A stretch of 64,000 nucleotides of DNA, from contig NZ_JAFVMG010000013.1 of assembly GCF_017377745.1 (NCBI RefSeq), forward strand, positions 1 to 64,000. Reading direction: 5' to 3'. The stretch's first letter is position 1. Every line of letters starts with the position of its first letter. This DNA comes from Acetobacter suratthaniensis (lineage in GTDB: Bacteria > Pseudomonadota > Alphaproteobacteria > Acetobacterales > Acetobacteraceae). The translations under genes were made by a program, and so were the position numbers. Shown piece after piece: positions 9,678 through 17,820 of this stretch. The notes beneath the pieces are model-generated. The model made no database searches. It was not told where the DNA came from and worked only from the letters and a program-made list of their open reading frames with translations.

Positions 9678-11081
9678 ATGACTGACACGACCGACAAGAT
9701 CGGTTCGATCGAACGCCACGGGATTGAGCCCATTCCCCGCACCGAGCGCCATGGCTCCGCTTTTGAGCTATTCAGGCTATGGGTTGGTGCCAATGTCAAT
9801 TATGTTGTCATTGTTACTGGTGCTTTTACACTCGAAATGGGTGTTACTTTTTTTCAGGCACTGGCAGCCATTTTAATCGGCAACGTGATTGGTTGCACGA
9901 TGGTAGGGCTGACGTCGATCCATGGGCCAAAAACTGGCACATCAAGCATGATGGGCTCAGGGCCTGCCTTTGGGCAGTTGGGGGCGATGCTACCAAAGGC
10001 CGTGAGTGTCGTTTCCGCTCTGAGTTGGTTTTCAATCAACTCTATCATCGCAACACAGGCTCTGGAGGAATTGTTCAAAATCGCGGGTCGCAGCGGCTCA
10101 GGCTATGAATGGCTGGCGCTCATAGTGGTGCTGGTGGCGGAAGTGGCTATCGCTGTTTACGGCCATGCGACCATTATTGCGGCCGAAGGTATTTGCGCTA
10201 TCGTACTGGGCATGTTGTTCGTAGCGCTGGCGTTTTTCGTGGTTCCACATGTCTCCGTTGATGTGCTTTCTACGATTAACCAGCAGCAAGGCTCATTCAG
10301 TACATGGTTGCTGGCTCTTGGCGTTGTAGCTTCCTACCCCATAGGGTGGACCAACTTCGCCTCAGACTATAGCCGTTATTTTCCTGAATCGATGAGTTGG
10401 AAACGGATCGCTCTTGCCGCGGGGCTAGGGCAGTTTGTAGCCCTTGGCCTGTGCGAAGTGATCGGACTGCTGCTGGCGGTTGCTGTGGGGGGCAGTCTGG
10501 GGAATGATCCTGTGAGTCAACTTGGACATTTCGTGCCTACGTGGTTTGTGGTGCCCTTGCTGCTAGCGGTTATTTTTGGTGGCGTGGCGGCTAATGTCCC
10601 CAATGGTTATACAGCCAGTCTGGGCCTGCTGGCCTTGCGTCTACCGTTGAGCCGTATTGCTTCGCTGGCGATCATTACCATTTTTACCATCTGTATGCGT
10701 ATTGCCGTTGTTTATTCAGGCGATTTTTTCAATGTCTATCAGAATTTTCTCAATACGATGGTGTTCTGGACAGGCCCATGGGCCGCAATTATGATTGTTG
10801 ATTATTTCCTGCGTGGTGGCCGTTATAAGCCTGATGCGATCATGCAATGGTCTGGGGGTGCTTACTGGTACCGTCAGGGTGTGTTCTGGCCTGGTATGAT
10901 AGCGTTCTTTATGGGCATTGTCGTTTCGGTCGTTTTTTCAAATTCTGAAACCTTTTCAAGCCCACTGATGGTCCATGTTCTGGGGTGGGGTGACCTGAGT
11001 TTTGAAACCGGCATTGTGTCCGCGGGACTGACTTACTGGCTTCTGGCCAGAGGGCAGATCGAGACTCAAGATACAGAATAG
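9678..11081 (+). CDS. codB: Cytosine/purine permease (NCS1 family, CodB-like)
   Basis: An inner-membrane transporter of about 467 residues with roughly 12 hydrophobic segments. NCS1 features include the N-terminal RLWVGANVNYVVIVTGAF, GLTSIHGPKTGTSSMMGSG and a later GVAANVPNGYTASLGLLALR region. It sits directly before a cytosine deaminase gene, which points to cytosine uptake. A perfect TATAAT lies at 9631-9636. The start is uncertain: GTG codons at 9663 and 9666 follow an AAAGG at 9654-9658, whereas ATG 9678 has no clear site. I report the ATG; the protein could be five residues longer. Confidence 0.85.
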   Translation: MTDTTDKIGSIERHGIEPIPRTERHGSAFELFRLWVGANVNYVVIVTGAFTLEMGVTFFQALAAILIGNVIGCTMVGLTSIHGPKTGTSSMMGSGPAFGQLGAMLPKAVSVVSALSWFSINSIIATQALEELFKIAGRSGSGYEWLALIVVLVAEVAIAVYGHATIIAAEGICAIVLGMLFVALAFFVVPHVSVDVLSTINQQQGSFSTWLLALGVVASYPIGWTNFASDYSRYFPESMSWKRIALAAGLGQFVALGLCEVIGLLLAVAVGGSLGNDPVSQLGHFVPTWFVVPLLLAVIFGGVAANVPNGYTASLGLLALRLPLSRIASLAIITIFTICMRIAVVYSGDFFNVYQNFLNTMVFWTGPWAAIMIVDYFLRGGRYKPDAIMQWSGGAYWYRQGVFWPGMIAFFMGIVVSVVFSNSETFSSPLMVHVLGWGDLSFETGIVSAGLTYWLLARGQIETQDTE

Positions 11082-11125
11082 AGTCTTAATAATAAATATA
11101 TTTTCTTGAAAACAGGATTCTATAC

Positions 11126-12424
11126 ATGTTTGATCTGCTTTTGCGTGGGGCGACGCTGCCAGGGGGTGAGCGTGGTATCGATATCGGGATAGAGAACGGG
11201 CGGATTGCCGCAGTATCACCGGGTTTACAGGGAGAAGCCCATGAGGAAATCGATGTTACAGGCTGCCTTGTAACTCCCCCCTTTGTCGATGCCCATATGC
11301 ACATGGATTATGCCTTACGTGCTGGACAGCCACGACCGAATGAAACTGGCACACTGCTTGAAGGAATTGCCCTCTGGGGTGAACTTCGGCCTGACCTGAC
11401 GATGCAGTCCATTTACGAGTATGCAAAAAAGCTCTGTCTATGGTCCATTGCCCGCGGCACACTGATAATCCGCTCGCATGTCGATATCTGCGATGACAGA
11501 CTGCTGGGTGTGCAGGCGCTAACTCAACTGCGAGAGGATATGAAAAACTGGCTCGATATCCAGCTTGTTGCGTTCCCACAGGATGGCTTTCTGCGCGCCC
11601 CTAATGCGCAGCCTAATCTGATGCGCGCACTTGATATGGGAGTGGATGTCATTGGTGGCATTCCGCATTTCGAGCGAACGTATGAAGATGGCACACTCAG
11701 CATCCGACAGCTTATGCGACTGGCGGCCGAAAAAGGGCTACAGGTCGATATGCATTGTGATGAGGTTGATGACCCGAACTCTCGTCATGTTGAAACACTG
11801 GCAGCTGAAACAGTTCGGTTTGGCCTTCAGGGACGTGTGGCGGGATCGCATCTGACGTCCATGCACTCAATGGATAATTATTACGCTAGCAAACTGATAC
11901 CGCTCATAGCAGAAGCCGGGCTTGGAGCAATTGCCAACCCGCTGGTTAACATTACCCTTCAGGGGCGGCATGATACCTATCCCAAGCGGCGAGGCTTGCT
12001 GCGGGTCAAGGAATTGCGGCAGGCTGGCATAGCCGTAGCGTTCGGTCATGACTGTGTCATGGACCCGTGGTACGGGCTTGGCAGTCATGATATGCTCGAA
12101 GTCGCCAGCATGGGTCTGCATGTCGCGCAGATGACAGGGCAGAATGAAATGCGAGCATGTTTTCAGTCAGTTACAACCGACGCCGCCCGTATTCTGGGTC
12201 TGACACATTACGAAATCCGTCCTGGATCTGAGGCAAGTCTGGTAGTATTGCAAGCTGCAGATGAAGCGGAGGCTATACGGTTACGGTCTGAACGTCTGTA
12301 CGTGATTCGTCGCGGAGCCGTCATTGCAAGTGCTGCCCCCCGCAAAAGTCGTGTGATGTTTGATGGCAACATGTTTGATGTCGATTTCACACGAGCTGAC
12401 CTTGAGCAAAAAATAGGAAAATAA
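11126..12424 (+). CDS. codA: Cytosine deaminase
   Basis: A 432-residue amidohydrolase closely matching the CodA pattern. Metal ligands are HMHMD (about residues 60-64), the His of VDMHCDEVDD with the catalytic Glu, a SHLTSMHS segment, and the Asp of GHDCVMDPWY. The substrate-side GGIPHFE and NPLVNITLQGRHDTYPKRRG are also conserved. It converts cytosine to uracil and ammonia in the cytoplasm, feeding pyrimidine salvage with the adjacent permease. It begins 44 bases after the permease stop and is probably co-transcribed with it. It converges with repC, with only 18 bases between the stops. Confidence 0.9.
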   Translation: MFDLLLRGATLPGGERGIDIGIENGRIAAVSPGLQGEAHEEIDVTGCLVTPPFVDAHMHMDYALRAGQPRPNETGTLLEGIALWGELRPDLTMQSIYEYAKKLCLWSIARGTLIIRSHVDICDDRLLGVQALTQLREDMKNWLDIQLVAFPQDGFLRAPNAQPNLMRALDMGVDVIGGIPHFERTYEDGTLSIRQLMRLAAEKGLQVDMHCDEVDDPNSRHVETLAAETVRFGLQGRVAGSHLTSMHSMDNYYASKLIPLIAEAGLGAIANPLVNITLQGRHDTYPKRRGLLRVKELRQAGIAVAFGHDCVMDPWYGLGSHDMLEVASMGLHVAQMTGQNEMRACFQSVTTDAARILGLTHYEIRPGSEASLVVLQAADEAEAIRLRSERLYVIRRGAVIASAAPRKSRVMFDGNMFDVDFTRADLEQKIGK

Positions 12425-12442
12425 TTACCATCATAACCAACA

Positions 12443-13801
12443 TTACTCTCTGGCGACTGGATGTTGTCGGTTCTTTGTCATTCTTTGATTAAGAACCGAC
12501 TGCAACGCAGGACCTGCCGAACGCCCAGACATCTGCGACACATCCTGCGCCAAGGTGTCCTTCAGGGCGTAAAGGCTGCGGTCGAGATGGAGTGTTCCGC
12601 GCACACCGCGTTCAACCAGAGCCCGGAAATACGCATCGGGGTGACGGATCTGTTCGCCCTGATCCTTGCGTGTCGCCATGACGATCACCGCGACCGCCGC
12701 CTCGAACCGTCCCAGAGCGATGCAGCCGGTTTTCCATGACTGGTAGCCAATGCCGATCTGGCCCGAAAGCAGTTCGGCCGCGTCACCAAGCTGGGCACGA
12801 TCGGGTGTCGCTGAAGCACAAATATCTCGCAAAGCCGGACACACCGTCAGGAAAAACGTGCTGGTGCCGGGGAAGCCCCGCAGGATGGACGCTTCCAGCC
12901 CCTCGGATGGCTCAGAGGGAAACACCTGCCCCTCACGCCGCATTATTTCAATGCGATTGCGCCCATCGGGCGCTACTACAACTACCTCTTTAGGTTTTTT
13001 GTTATTTCTCTCTGTATAGTGGGTGCCAGATTGAACATCCATGGGTGCCATTTCAGGGGTACACTGCGCAGATTTCGGCGGCTTGATGGGGCTGTTTTCC
13101 GCAGGGTTTTCCACAGGTTGAACGCGCGCCCAGAGCGCTTTCATGGTGTCGTGATAACCGATCAGCGTCTCGATCAGATCCGTGCCTCGCCGCAGACGCA
13201 TCACGCGGGCCGCCTCAAGGGCTGTCGCCTCATCACCCAGCCGCTCGGCCTCCACACGCACCTGTTCGTTCAGATCTGCAATCGCGTCACGCAGAAACGC
13301 GACTTCCGCGCGCTGCCGGCGGCCGGATTCCAGTTCTGTCTGTAACGCTGGCCACCGGTAGCGCAGCGAGGCCAGACTAAACCCAACCTGCGACATCCCA
13401 TCCTGCCCCTGCCAGCGCCGTCCCCTCTGCCCGTTCCGTCCGTCGCAGGGTACGAGCATCCCGGCCTCGGCCAATTCCCGCACCGCCCGTCTCAGCGCAC
13501 TGAGTGACAGGCCTGTCCATCCCATCAGGGTCGCGTTGTGGGCGTAGATGAAGGGCGTCTCCAGCGCGTCCCAGCTCTCCGGCCGGGTCTTCTCCACCAT
13601 CCGCTCCAGCAGCCCACGCGCGGTGCGCGTCAACGGAAAGGAACGCGGTAACGCCCTGAGCGTATTCAGGACGGCGTATTTCTCCGGGTAAGCCGGTGGC
13701 GGGTCGAGCAGCTCATCTCGCGCCTGCAGCATCGCCGGCGTGAGGGTACGTTTTCCCCGTCTGCGGATCGGGCAGAGGTCATCATTATGTGTCTGGGGCA
13801 C
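12443..13801 (-). CDS. repC: RepC-type plasmid replication initiator
   Basis: A 452-residue protein with the pattern of RepC of repABC plasmids. There is an N-terminal winged-helix DNA-binding part (about residues 45-135: AHNATLMGWTGLSLSALRRA then a GMLVPCDGRNGQ wing), a charged helical middle (about 145-200), and a conserved C-terminal domain (GDAAELLSGQIGIGYQSW, AVIVMATRKDQ, HPDAYFRALVERG). RepC binds its own origin and starts plasmid replication. No repA or repB partitioning genes lie beside it, so this is a repC-only arrangement or the partition genes are elsewhere. The last 30 residues are polar and less conserved. Confidence 0.8.
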   Translation of the reverse strand: MPQTHNDDLCPIRRRGKRTLTPAMLQARDELLDPPPAYPEKYAVLNTLRALPRSFPLTRTARGLLERMVEKTRPESWDALETPFIYAHNATLMGWTGLSLSALRRAVRELAEAGMLVPCDGRNGQRGRRWQGQDGMSQVGFSLASLRYRWPALQTELESGRRQRAEVAFLRDAIADLNEQVRVEAERLGDEATALEAARVMRLRRGTDLIETLIGYHDTMKALWARVQPVENPAENSPIKPPKSAQCTPEMAPMDVQSGTHYTERNNKKPKEVVVVAPDGRNRIEIMRREGQVFPSEPSEGLEASILRGFPGTSTFFLTVCPALRDICASATPDRAQLGDAAELLSGQIGIGYQSWKTGCIALGRFEAAVAVIVMATRKDQGEQIRHPDAYFRALVERGVRGTLHLDRSLYALKDTLAQDVSQMSGRSAGPALQSVLNQRMTKNRQHPVARE

Positions 13802-13904
13802 AGCTCAAAAGGTCCAGTACTATGGGTCATGACAGACCTCTCGACACCGGCACCCGGACAAACCTTCCCCGTTCGCAATATGCTTGCGTTTCGAGCGGAA
13901 GCTG

Positions 13905-13937
13905 GCTATAGGGAAAGGGCAATTAATCCCCTATAGC
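13905..13937. repeat. Inverted repeat upstream of repC
   Basis: A perfect 9-base inverted repeat, GCTATAGGG at 13905-13913 and CCCTATAGC at 13929-13937, separated by 15 AT-rich bases. It lies about 105 bases before the repC start. The 393-base gap 13802-14194 also holds CCGGT/ACCGG (from about 13968) and A/T runs near 14110-14180, but no supported gene. A role as a repC operator, counter-transcribed RNA or part of the origin is inference. Confidence 0.5.
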
Positions 13938-14194
13938 TTATGGTTCGTTACAGGTGCCCTGGCTTTTCCGGTCTGCAAACCGGGAGAGGCAGGGTTTTCC
14001 TTTTTGTGGCTACGTCATTGGCGGGCCTCGAATGGGGTGGCTCGGACTCGCGGCACAGCACGCGTCCTGTCTGCCGTTCAACCTGCCCGTGTACAGGGTT
14101 TCAGACAAGATCAAAAAACGCAAAAATGTCGTGTAAATCACTGTTTTTTCGCGGTTTTTGTGTCCAAAATGGCGCAACTTTTTCACTTTTGTTC

Positions 14195-14932
14195 TCATCC
14201 GGTGACTGTCTCGGATGCGCCGCTGCCCATACGGGTGGAGACGGTTGAGAGATACTGTCCAACCGTCCAGCCACTCATGTTGTTGGCGGCCAGCGACGAA
14301 CTAGACACGAGACTGCTCAGCGGCGTGCTGCTGGTTGCGGTCGCAATCTTGGATCCGGCCGACGTCCCGAACATATAGGCGGCATAAACCTGCGCCGATG
14401 TCGCGGCCTTGCCCGTGGATTTGGACACGGAGCTGGCATAGGAGCTGATGATGGCACTCGCGACTTTCGCCTGTGCGGTCGGATCATTACGATCAGCACT
14501 GCTCAGGCCCAGCTTGGAGGCATATTCGTTCCATGTGCCATTGGTGATCTGCCAAACCCCCTTGGCTGAGGACGAACTGTTGCCCGTATTCTGAAAATGG
14601 CTCTCGATCTGCCCGAACGCCGCCAGTGTGTCGGGGTTGATCCCGGCCGCCTTCGCCGCGGCGACAGCATCCGCGCCATAGGACTGCGACAGCAGTTTCG
14701 ACATGGCGTCACTGCTACCCCAGGCGCCTGAGTAGCTCGACGTGCTGCTCGATGTCCCTGTGCCCGTTGAGGATGAGGTCTCTGCCCCCGGGAAGGTGAA
14801 GGTGGGCGCACCAGTCTCCTCGACGCTTGGCACGATCTGCGTGGCCACCTGTGCGACACCCGGCCGTGCGACAAGACACACAGCCAGAACGCCAAGCCCG
14901 CTCCGGCGGGCCAGACAGACACCCAGCCTCAT
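14195..14932 (-). CDS. Secreted lysozyme-like (SLT) transglycosylase
   Basis: A 245-residue exported protein. After an Arg-rich signal peptide (cleavage near VARPGVAQ) comes a Ser/Thr-rich linker and a lysozyme-like domain. In it, FGQIESHFQNTG gives the catalytic Glu (about residue 110) and AKGVWQITNGTWNEYASKLG the typical SLT second motif. Such enzymes open peptidoglycan for assembly of secretion channels and pili. It overlaps the previous gene by four bases (ATGA) in an operon that starts at a transfer-regulon motif. It is distinct from the pilus-cluster PilT at 47002. Confidence 0.75.
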   Translation of the reverse strand: MRLGVCLARRSGLGVLAVCLVARPGVAQVATQIVPSVEETGAPTFTFPGAETSSSTGTGTSSSTSSYSGAWGSSDAMSKLLSQSYGADAVAAAKAAGINPDTLAAFGQIESHFQNTGNSSSSAKGVWQITNGTWNEYASKLGLSSADRNDPTAQAKVASAIISSYASSVSKSTGKAATSAQVYAAYMFGTSAGSKIATATSSTPLSSLVSSSSLAANNMSGWTVGQYLSTVSTRMGSGASETVTG

Positions 14933-15402
14933 GCGCCGGGATACGAGAAGAGGATCATGCCATCAGAAGGCCGCATGCCCGCCACCGTGCAGCGTGTGCC
15001 CGGCGAGGCGGTTGTGGACGTCCAGGGCTGCAGATCTTCGGTCGGTATCCACGCAGCCTTCCCGTAGGCGCGCAGGATGCGTGTCCACCCGCCTGAGGTT
15101 GTCGTGGTCACGGCAAGCTGGGGTGGGGCGACACCGACCTGCTTCGTCTCGGCACTTGGACCGGCATAGACCGGTTCAAACTCCATGCGGGGCGACATGC
15201 AGGTGACATGCCCTCCCAGTGGCACCAATGGGGCTTCAGGGGCGGCGGCGACAGGCGGCCCCCAGTCGCGCGGGCCGATGGCTTCCTGCCGTTCAGCGGA
15301 CAGCCGGTCGAGTTCTGCGGGCGACACGTCCTGCGCATGGGCCGTGCCTGCAAACAGGCTGCCAGCCAGCAGGGTAAGGGTCAGTATGGATCTGGGCGAC
15401 AC
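14929..15402 (-). CDS. Exported protein with an SH3-like C-terminal part
   Basis: Not assigned to a named family. The 157-residue product has a clean signal peptide (cleavage after GTAHA, about residue 23), a charged linker and then a beta-rich segment. The pattern GGWTRILRAYGKAAWIP near residues 105-121 resembles bacterial SH3-type repeats that bind cell wall. Two Cys residues (about 68 and 137) could form a disulfide. It is the first gene of the minus-strand operon with the transglycosylase, so a periplasmic role in transfer is likely. AAAGGAG at about 15412-15418 lies before the start. Confidence 0.6.
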   Translation of the reverse strand: MSPRSILTLTLLAGSLFAGTAHAQDVSPAELDRLSAERQEAIGPRDWGPPVAAAPEAPLVPLGGHVTCMSPRMEFEPVYAGPSAETKQVGVAPPQLAVTTTTSGGWTRILRAYGKAAWIPTEDLQPWTSTTASPGTRCTVAGMRPSDGMILFSYPGA

Positions 15403-15435
15403 GGGGTGGCTCCTTTGCCTTGTTGCTCTCTCCCC

Positions 15436-15461
15436 AGTATGCCTCAGACCGTTGTGACGCC
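15436..15461 (-). promoter_or_regulatory. Transfer-regulon promoter motif (minus strand, 14929-15402 operon)
   Basis: Read on the minus strand: GCGTCACAAC (15461-15452), 10 bases, ATACTG (15441-15436). The CATACT would serve as the -10, about 35 bases before the start codon at 15402. It is one of nine copies of the same motif in the window. Confidence 0.7.
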
Positions 15462-15466
15462 CTTCG

Positions 15467-15481
15467 TTCGTCTTTTGTTCC
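15467..15481. promoter_or_regulatory. Second LexA-type box, between divergent transfer promoters
   Basis: GTTC at 15467-15470, seven bases, GTTC at 15478-15481, matching GTTC-N7-GTTC. It lies between the two outward-facing regulon motifs at 15436-15461 and 15488-15513, so LexA bound here could block both operons. The match is to the 8 fixed bases only; chance is possible, but the location is striking. Confidence 0.55.
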
Positions 15482-15487
15482 GCATAG

Positions 15488-15513
15488 CGTCACAACGCTT
15501 TGGCGCATGATGG
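15488..15513 (+). promoter_or_regulatory. Transfer-regulon promoter motif (plus strand, 15532 operon)
   Basis: GCGTCACAAC at 15488-15497, 10 bases, ATGATG at 15508-15513. CATGAT is the likely -10. A GAGAAGGAG ribosome-binding site and the ATG at 15532 follow. With the minus-strand copy it forms an 11-base perfect inverted repeat (15451-15461 and 15488-15498). Confidence 0.7.
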
Positions 15514-15531
15514 GGAGAGAAGGAGACCCCT

Positions 15532-16527
15532 ATGCGACATTCCCGTTATGCCATTCTGGCAGCTACCACCCTCGTAGCCCTCCCCATGCTGGCGCAGGCC
15601 CAGCAGTGCCCCTCCCCGCCACCTCTGGAGGCGACACACCCTCTGCTCCCGTCAGCGCCCGCAGAAACAGCGGCCACCAATGCTGGTCCTGTGCTGCGTC
15701 CCACGCCTGTCGTGCCCACGCCGAGACTCATCCTGCCCGCAGAAATTGCGGCGAGCCCCGCACTGACCCGCATCACCAGCACCGGGGCGACAGTCTATGA
15801 AATCGGGAACCGGGCGATGAATCACGGTCTTCAGGGCGTGTATGCGGTCAATGGCGACATCTTCCGGGTGTTCTATCTGACCCCGGACGGGCAGGCCCTG
15901 ATTGGGGGCGTTCTGTGGGAGCAAGACGGGCACAACGTCACGCGCGACACCATTGCGCCGATCAAAGGCGCCATCCCCACCGTAACCATCACTGGAGCAA
16001 AGCCGGGTGCGACACCGCCCGGACAGGCCGCTCCAGCCGCCAATGCGACACTGTCGCCAGCGCTGGCGAAACGGCTAAGTCAGGCGAGTTTGGGGCTGAT
16101 TGGACAGGACGGGCCGCCACGTCTGACGATGGTGATCGATCCGCTCTGCCCGTGGTCCATCCGCGCACTGGCCGAGCTGGAGCCGTTTGTCGCACGCGGC
16201 GTCCTCCAGCTCGCCCTGCTGCCCATCGCCATCAACGACCATGAAAATGGCGGCGCCAGCACCCCGGCCGCAACGGCGCTACTGTCAGTCGTTCCATTCG
16301 AGATGGAGGCGGCATGGCGGAAAATTATCGATCTACATCATGTCGCAGACGACATGCCCCGCACGGACGACGCGGCTCTCCACCTGCAGGGCAACATGGC
16401 TGTCGCTCATGCCATTGGCGTTCGGGGAACGCCCACGCTGATCTGGCGCGACAAGGCCGGGGTGTCGCATGTCACTGAAGGGGTGCCGCGCGACATAGGG
16501 CAACTGGTGCGGGAGCTGGGCCGATGA
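15532..16527 (+). CDS. Periplasmic thioredoxin-fold protein (DsbC/DsbG/TrbB-like), monothiol site
   Basis: A 331-residue exported protein with a signal peptide ending near LAQAQ (about residue 24). A Pro-rich linker and a DsbC-like N-terminal dimerisation-type region (about 75-150) are followed by a thioredoxin fold from about 190. The active site is CPWS (about residues 206-209), so the second Cys of CxxC is Ser. The cis-Pro loop GTPTLIW is intact. IncI plasmids encode a comparable DsbG-like protein, TrbB, with their transfer genes. It probably acts on disulfides of pilus or channel proteins. A monothiol site would favour isomerase or reductase rather than oxidase activity; this is inference. 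Confidence 0.75.
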   Translation: MRHSRYAILAATTLVALPMLAQAQQCPSPPPLEATHPLLPSAPAETAATNAGPVLRPTPVVPTPRLILPAEIAASPALTRITSTGATVYEIGNRAMNHGLQGVYAVNGDIFRVFYLTPDGQALIGGVLWEQDGHNVTRDTIAPIKGAIPTVTITGAKPGATPPGQAAPAANATLSPALAKRLSQASLGLIGQDGPPRLTMVIDPLCPWSIRALAELEPFVARGVLQLALLPIAINDHENGGASTPAATALLSVVPFEMEAAWRKIIDLHHVADDMPRTDDAALHLQGNMAVAHAIGVRGTPTLIWRDKAGVSHVTEGVPRDIGQLVRELGR

Positions 16528-16967
16528 AGCGCTCGACACGCTCCTTACTGAAGGTGGGGAAATGGATGGCCTTTCCCCTTTATCTGCCATTCGTGCGGGG
16601 CGTGCGCTCCGTGTCCCTGTGGCGACAGTATCTGAGAGACCGCAAAGCCTTCATCGAAGCCTCGGCGATCGATACGGCTCTGGCACCCGTTATGGATCCC
16701 GCCATCATCAGGGCGCTGGTGGCGACACGGCGTAACGGCCGCCTCTGTCTGCTGCTGTTTGTCGGCGCTCTGGGCGTATGGATCTGGTCCTGCGCCTATC
16801 AGGGAACACGGCTGCTGAGTGTCGCCAGCGTGCAGTTCGCTGTCATCCTGCTGGTGCTGCTCGCAGAATTCATGCGGCTCAGTTTCTCGAACTGGATGCT
16901 CCGCACTGGGGGTGCGGGGCGTTTTGGAGCGTTCATCGCGCGGGGCGGGAACCTCTGGCCCCGGTAG
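16524..16967 (+). CDS. IcmV/TraX-like inner-membrane protein
   Basis: A 147-residue membrane protein with a basic N-terminal third (KRSTRSLLKVGKW), a short helix-rich segment, and then two transmembrane helices at about residues 73-95 and 100-118. A short basic tail ends in FIARGGNLWPR. The layout (soluble N part, hairpin of two helices, tail) resembles IcmV of Dot/Icm systems and TraX-type proteins. Sequence similarity is too weak to be sure. Its start overlaps the stop of the thioredoxin-fold gene (ATGA). It converges with vapC at 16987. Confidence 0.5.
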   Translation: MKRSTRSLLKVGKWMAFPLYLPFVRGVRSVSLWRQYLRDRKAFIEASAIDTALAPVMDPAIIRALVATRRNGRLCLLLFVGALGVWIWSCAYQGTRLLSVASVQFAVILLVLLAEFMRLSFSNWMLRTGGAGRFGAFIARGGNLWPR

Positions 16968-16986
16968 GCTTGTTAAGCCCTCGGCG

Positions 16987-17418
16987 TCAGGGCTTACGCG
17001 TTCTACCGCGGGACGCTGTTTCCAGCCAGTTTTCGACCTTCAGACCCCGGATACGACAGAACTCGCGTGTGTTGTCCGTCACCAGAGTGAGACTGAGGGT
17101 ATAGGCGTGGGCAGCAATCAGCAGATCGTTAAGGCCGATTGGTTGCCCTGCCGCTTCTAGTGCAGCCCGGATACCGCCGTATTCGCCGTCAGCGGGAACA
17201 TCCAGCGGTAGGACAGGGATAATACCCAGAACGCTCTCCACCCGTTCAAGCAGTCTGGCAGACCCTTTCTTCGCACACCCATAACGTAGCTCCGCCGCCA
17301 CGATCACGCTGGTGAAGAGCGTCTTCGGGTTTTCTTTCTCGATGCGACGGGCAGCAAGCCCGTCAGGATTGCGGATCAGGTCGCTGATGATGTTCGTATC
17401 CAGAAGATATCCGTTCAA
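16987..17418 (-). CDS. vapC: VapC-type PIN-domain toxin
   Basis: A 143-residue PIN-domain ribonuclease. The acidic active-site residues are visible in LLDTNIISDLI (Asp near residue 7), VAAELRYG (Glu), GLNDLLIAAHA (Asp) and LVTDNTREF (Asp). VapC toxins cleave tRNA or other RNA until bound by VapB. It overlaps vapB by four bases. This is the first of two VapBC modules in the window; the two VapC proteins are clearly different in sequence. Confidence 0.9.
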   Translation of the reverse strand: MNGYLLDTNIISDLIRNPDGLAARRIEKENPKTLFTSVIVAAELRYGCAKKGSARLLERVESVLGIIPVLPLDVPADGEYGGIRAALEAAGQPIGLNDLLIAAHAYTLSLTLVTDNTREFCRIRGLKVENWLETASRGRTRKP

Positions 17419-17690
17419 AAGATATCCTCCGGGCTGGCCGTCTGGTCTTCAATAGCGGGGAACTGGTCATCCGACCCCAATGGCCCTTCGGACTTCCATT
17501 GAGCCAGGAGCCCGGCCACTGTTGTCGGCCGTTCGGTCGGTTCGATAATGAGCCGGTTGCCTTCACGCCTGATCAGCGCACGGTCTCCCGGCAACTCGAA
17601 CTCAACAGGAATCCGCACCGCCTGACTGCGGTTGTTGCGAAATAACCTGACTTCTCTGGGGCGTGAGGTAGACGGTGATGGCATTGTCAT
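17415..17690 (-). CDS. vapB: VapB-type antitoxin
   Basis: A 91-residue antitoxin with an AbrB/SpoVT-like N-terminal DNA-binding part (RLFRNNRSQAVRIPVEFELPG, then DRALIRREGNRLII). An acidic, unstructured C-terminal tail (SDDQFPAIED) would wrap the toxin. It precedes vapC and overlaps it by four bases. The start could be the Met at residue 3. Two direct repeats of TTGTATATG lie just upstream and are probable binding sites. Confidence 0.88.
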   Translation of the reverse strand: MTMPSPSTSRPREVRLFRNNRSQAVRIPVEFELPGDRALIRREGNRLIIEPTERPTTVAGLLAQWKSEGPLGSDDQFPAIEDQTASPEDIF

Positions 17691-17702
17691 GGAGGCGTCT
17701 CC

Positions 17703-17725
17703 TTGTATATGCCATATTGTATATG
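17703..17725. promoter_or_regulatory. Direct repeats upstream of vapB
   Basis: TTGTATATG at 17703-17711 and again at 17717-17725, 13 bases before the vapB start. The spacing and AT-rich content fit an autoregulatory VapBC operator overlapping the promoter. The remainder of 17726-17820 shows nothing else. Confidence 0.5.
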
Positions 17726-17820
17726 TATTGGGCTAAAATTTCCAGAACAAACTACACGGCGATGACGGGCTGGCCTACGCGACGGGCTTGTGCGCAGGCA
17801 TCAGACCTCAAGCGCCTAGG

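Noticed and set aside
13884-14378. Plus-strand frame of 164 codons upstream of repC
   Set aside because: It crosses the inverted repeat and overlaps the transglycosylase gene in antisense; the product is not protein-like.
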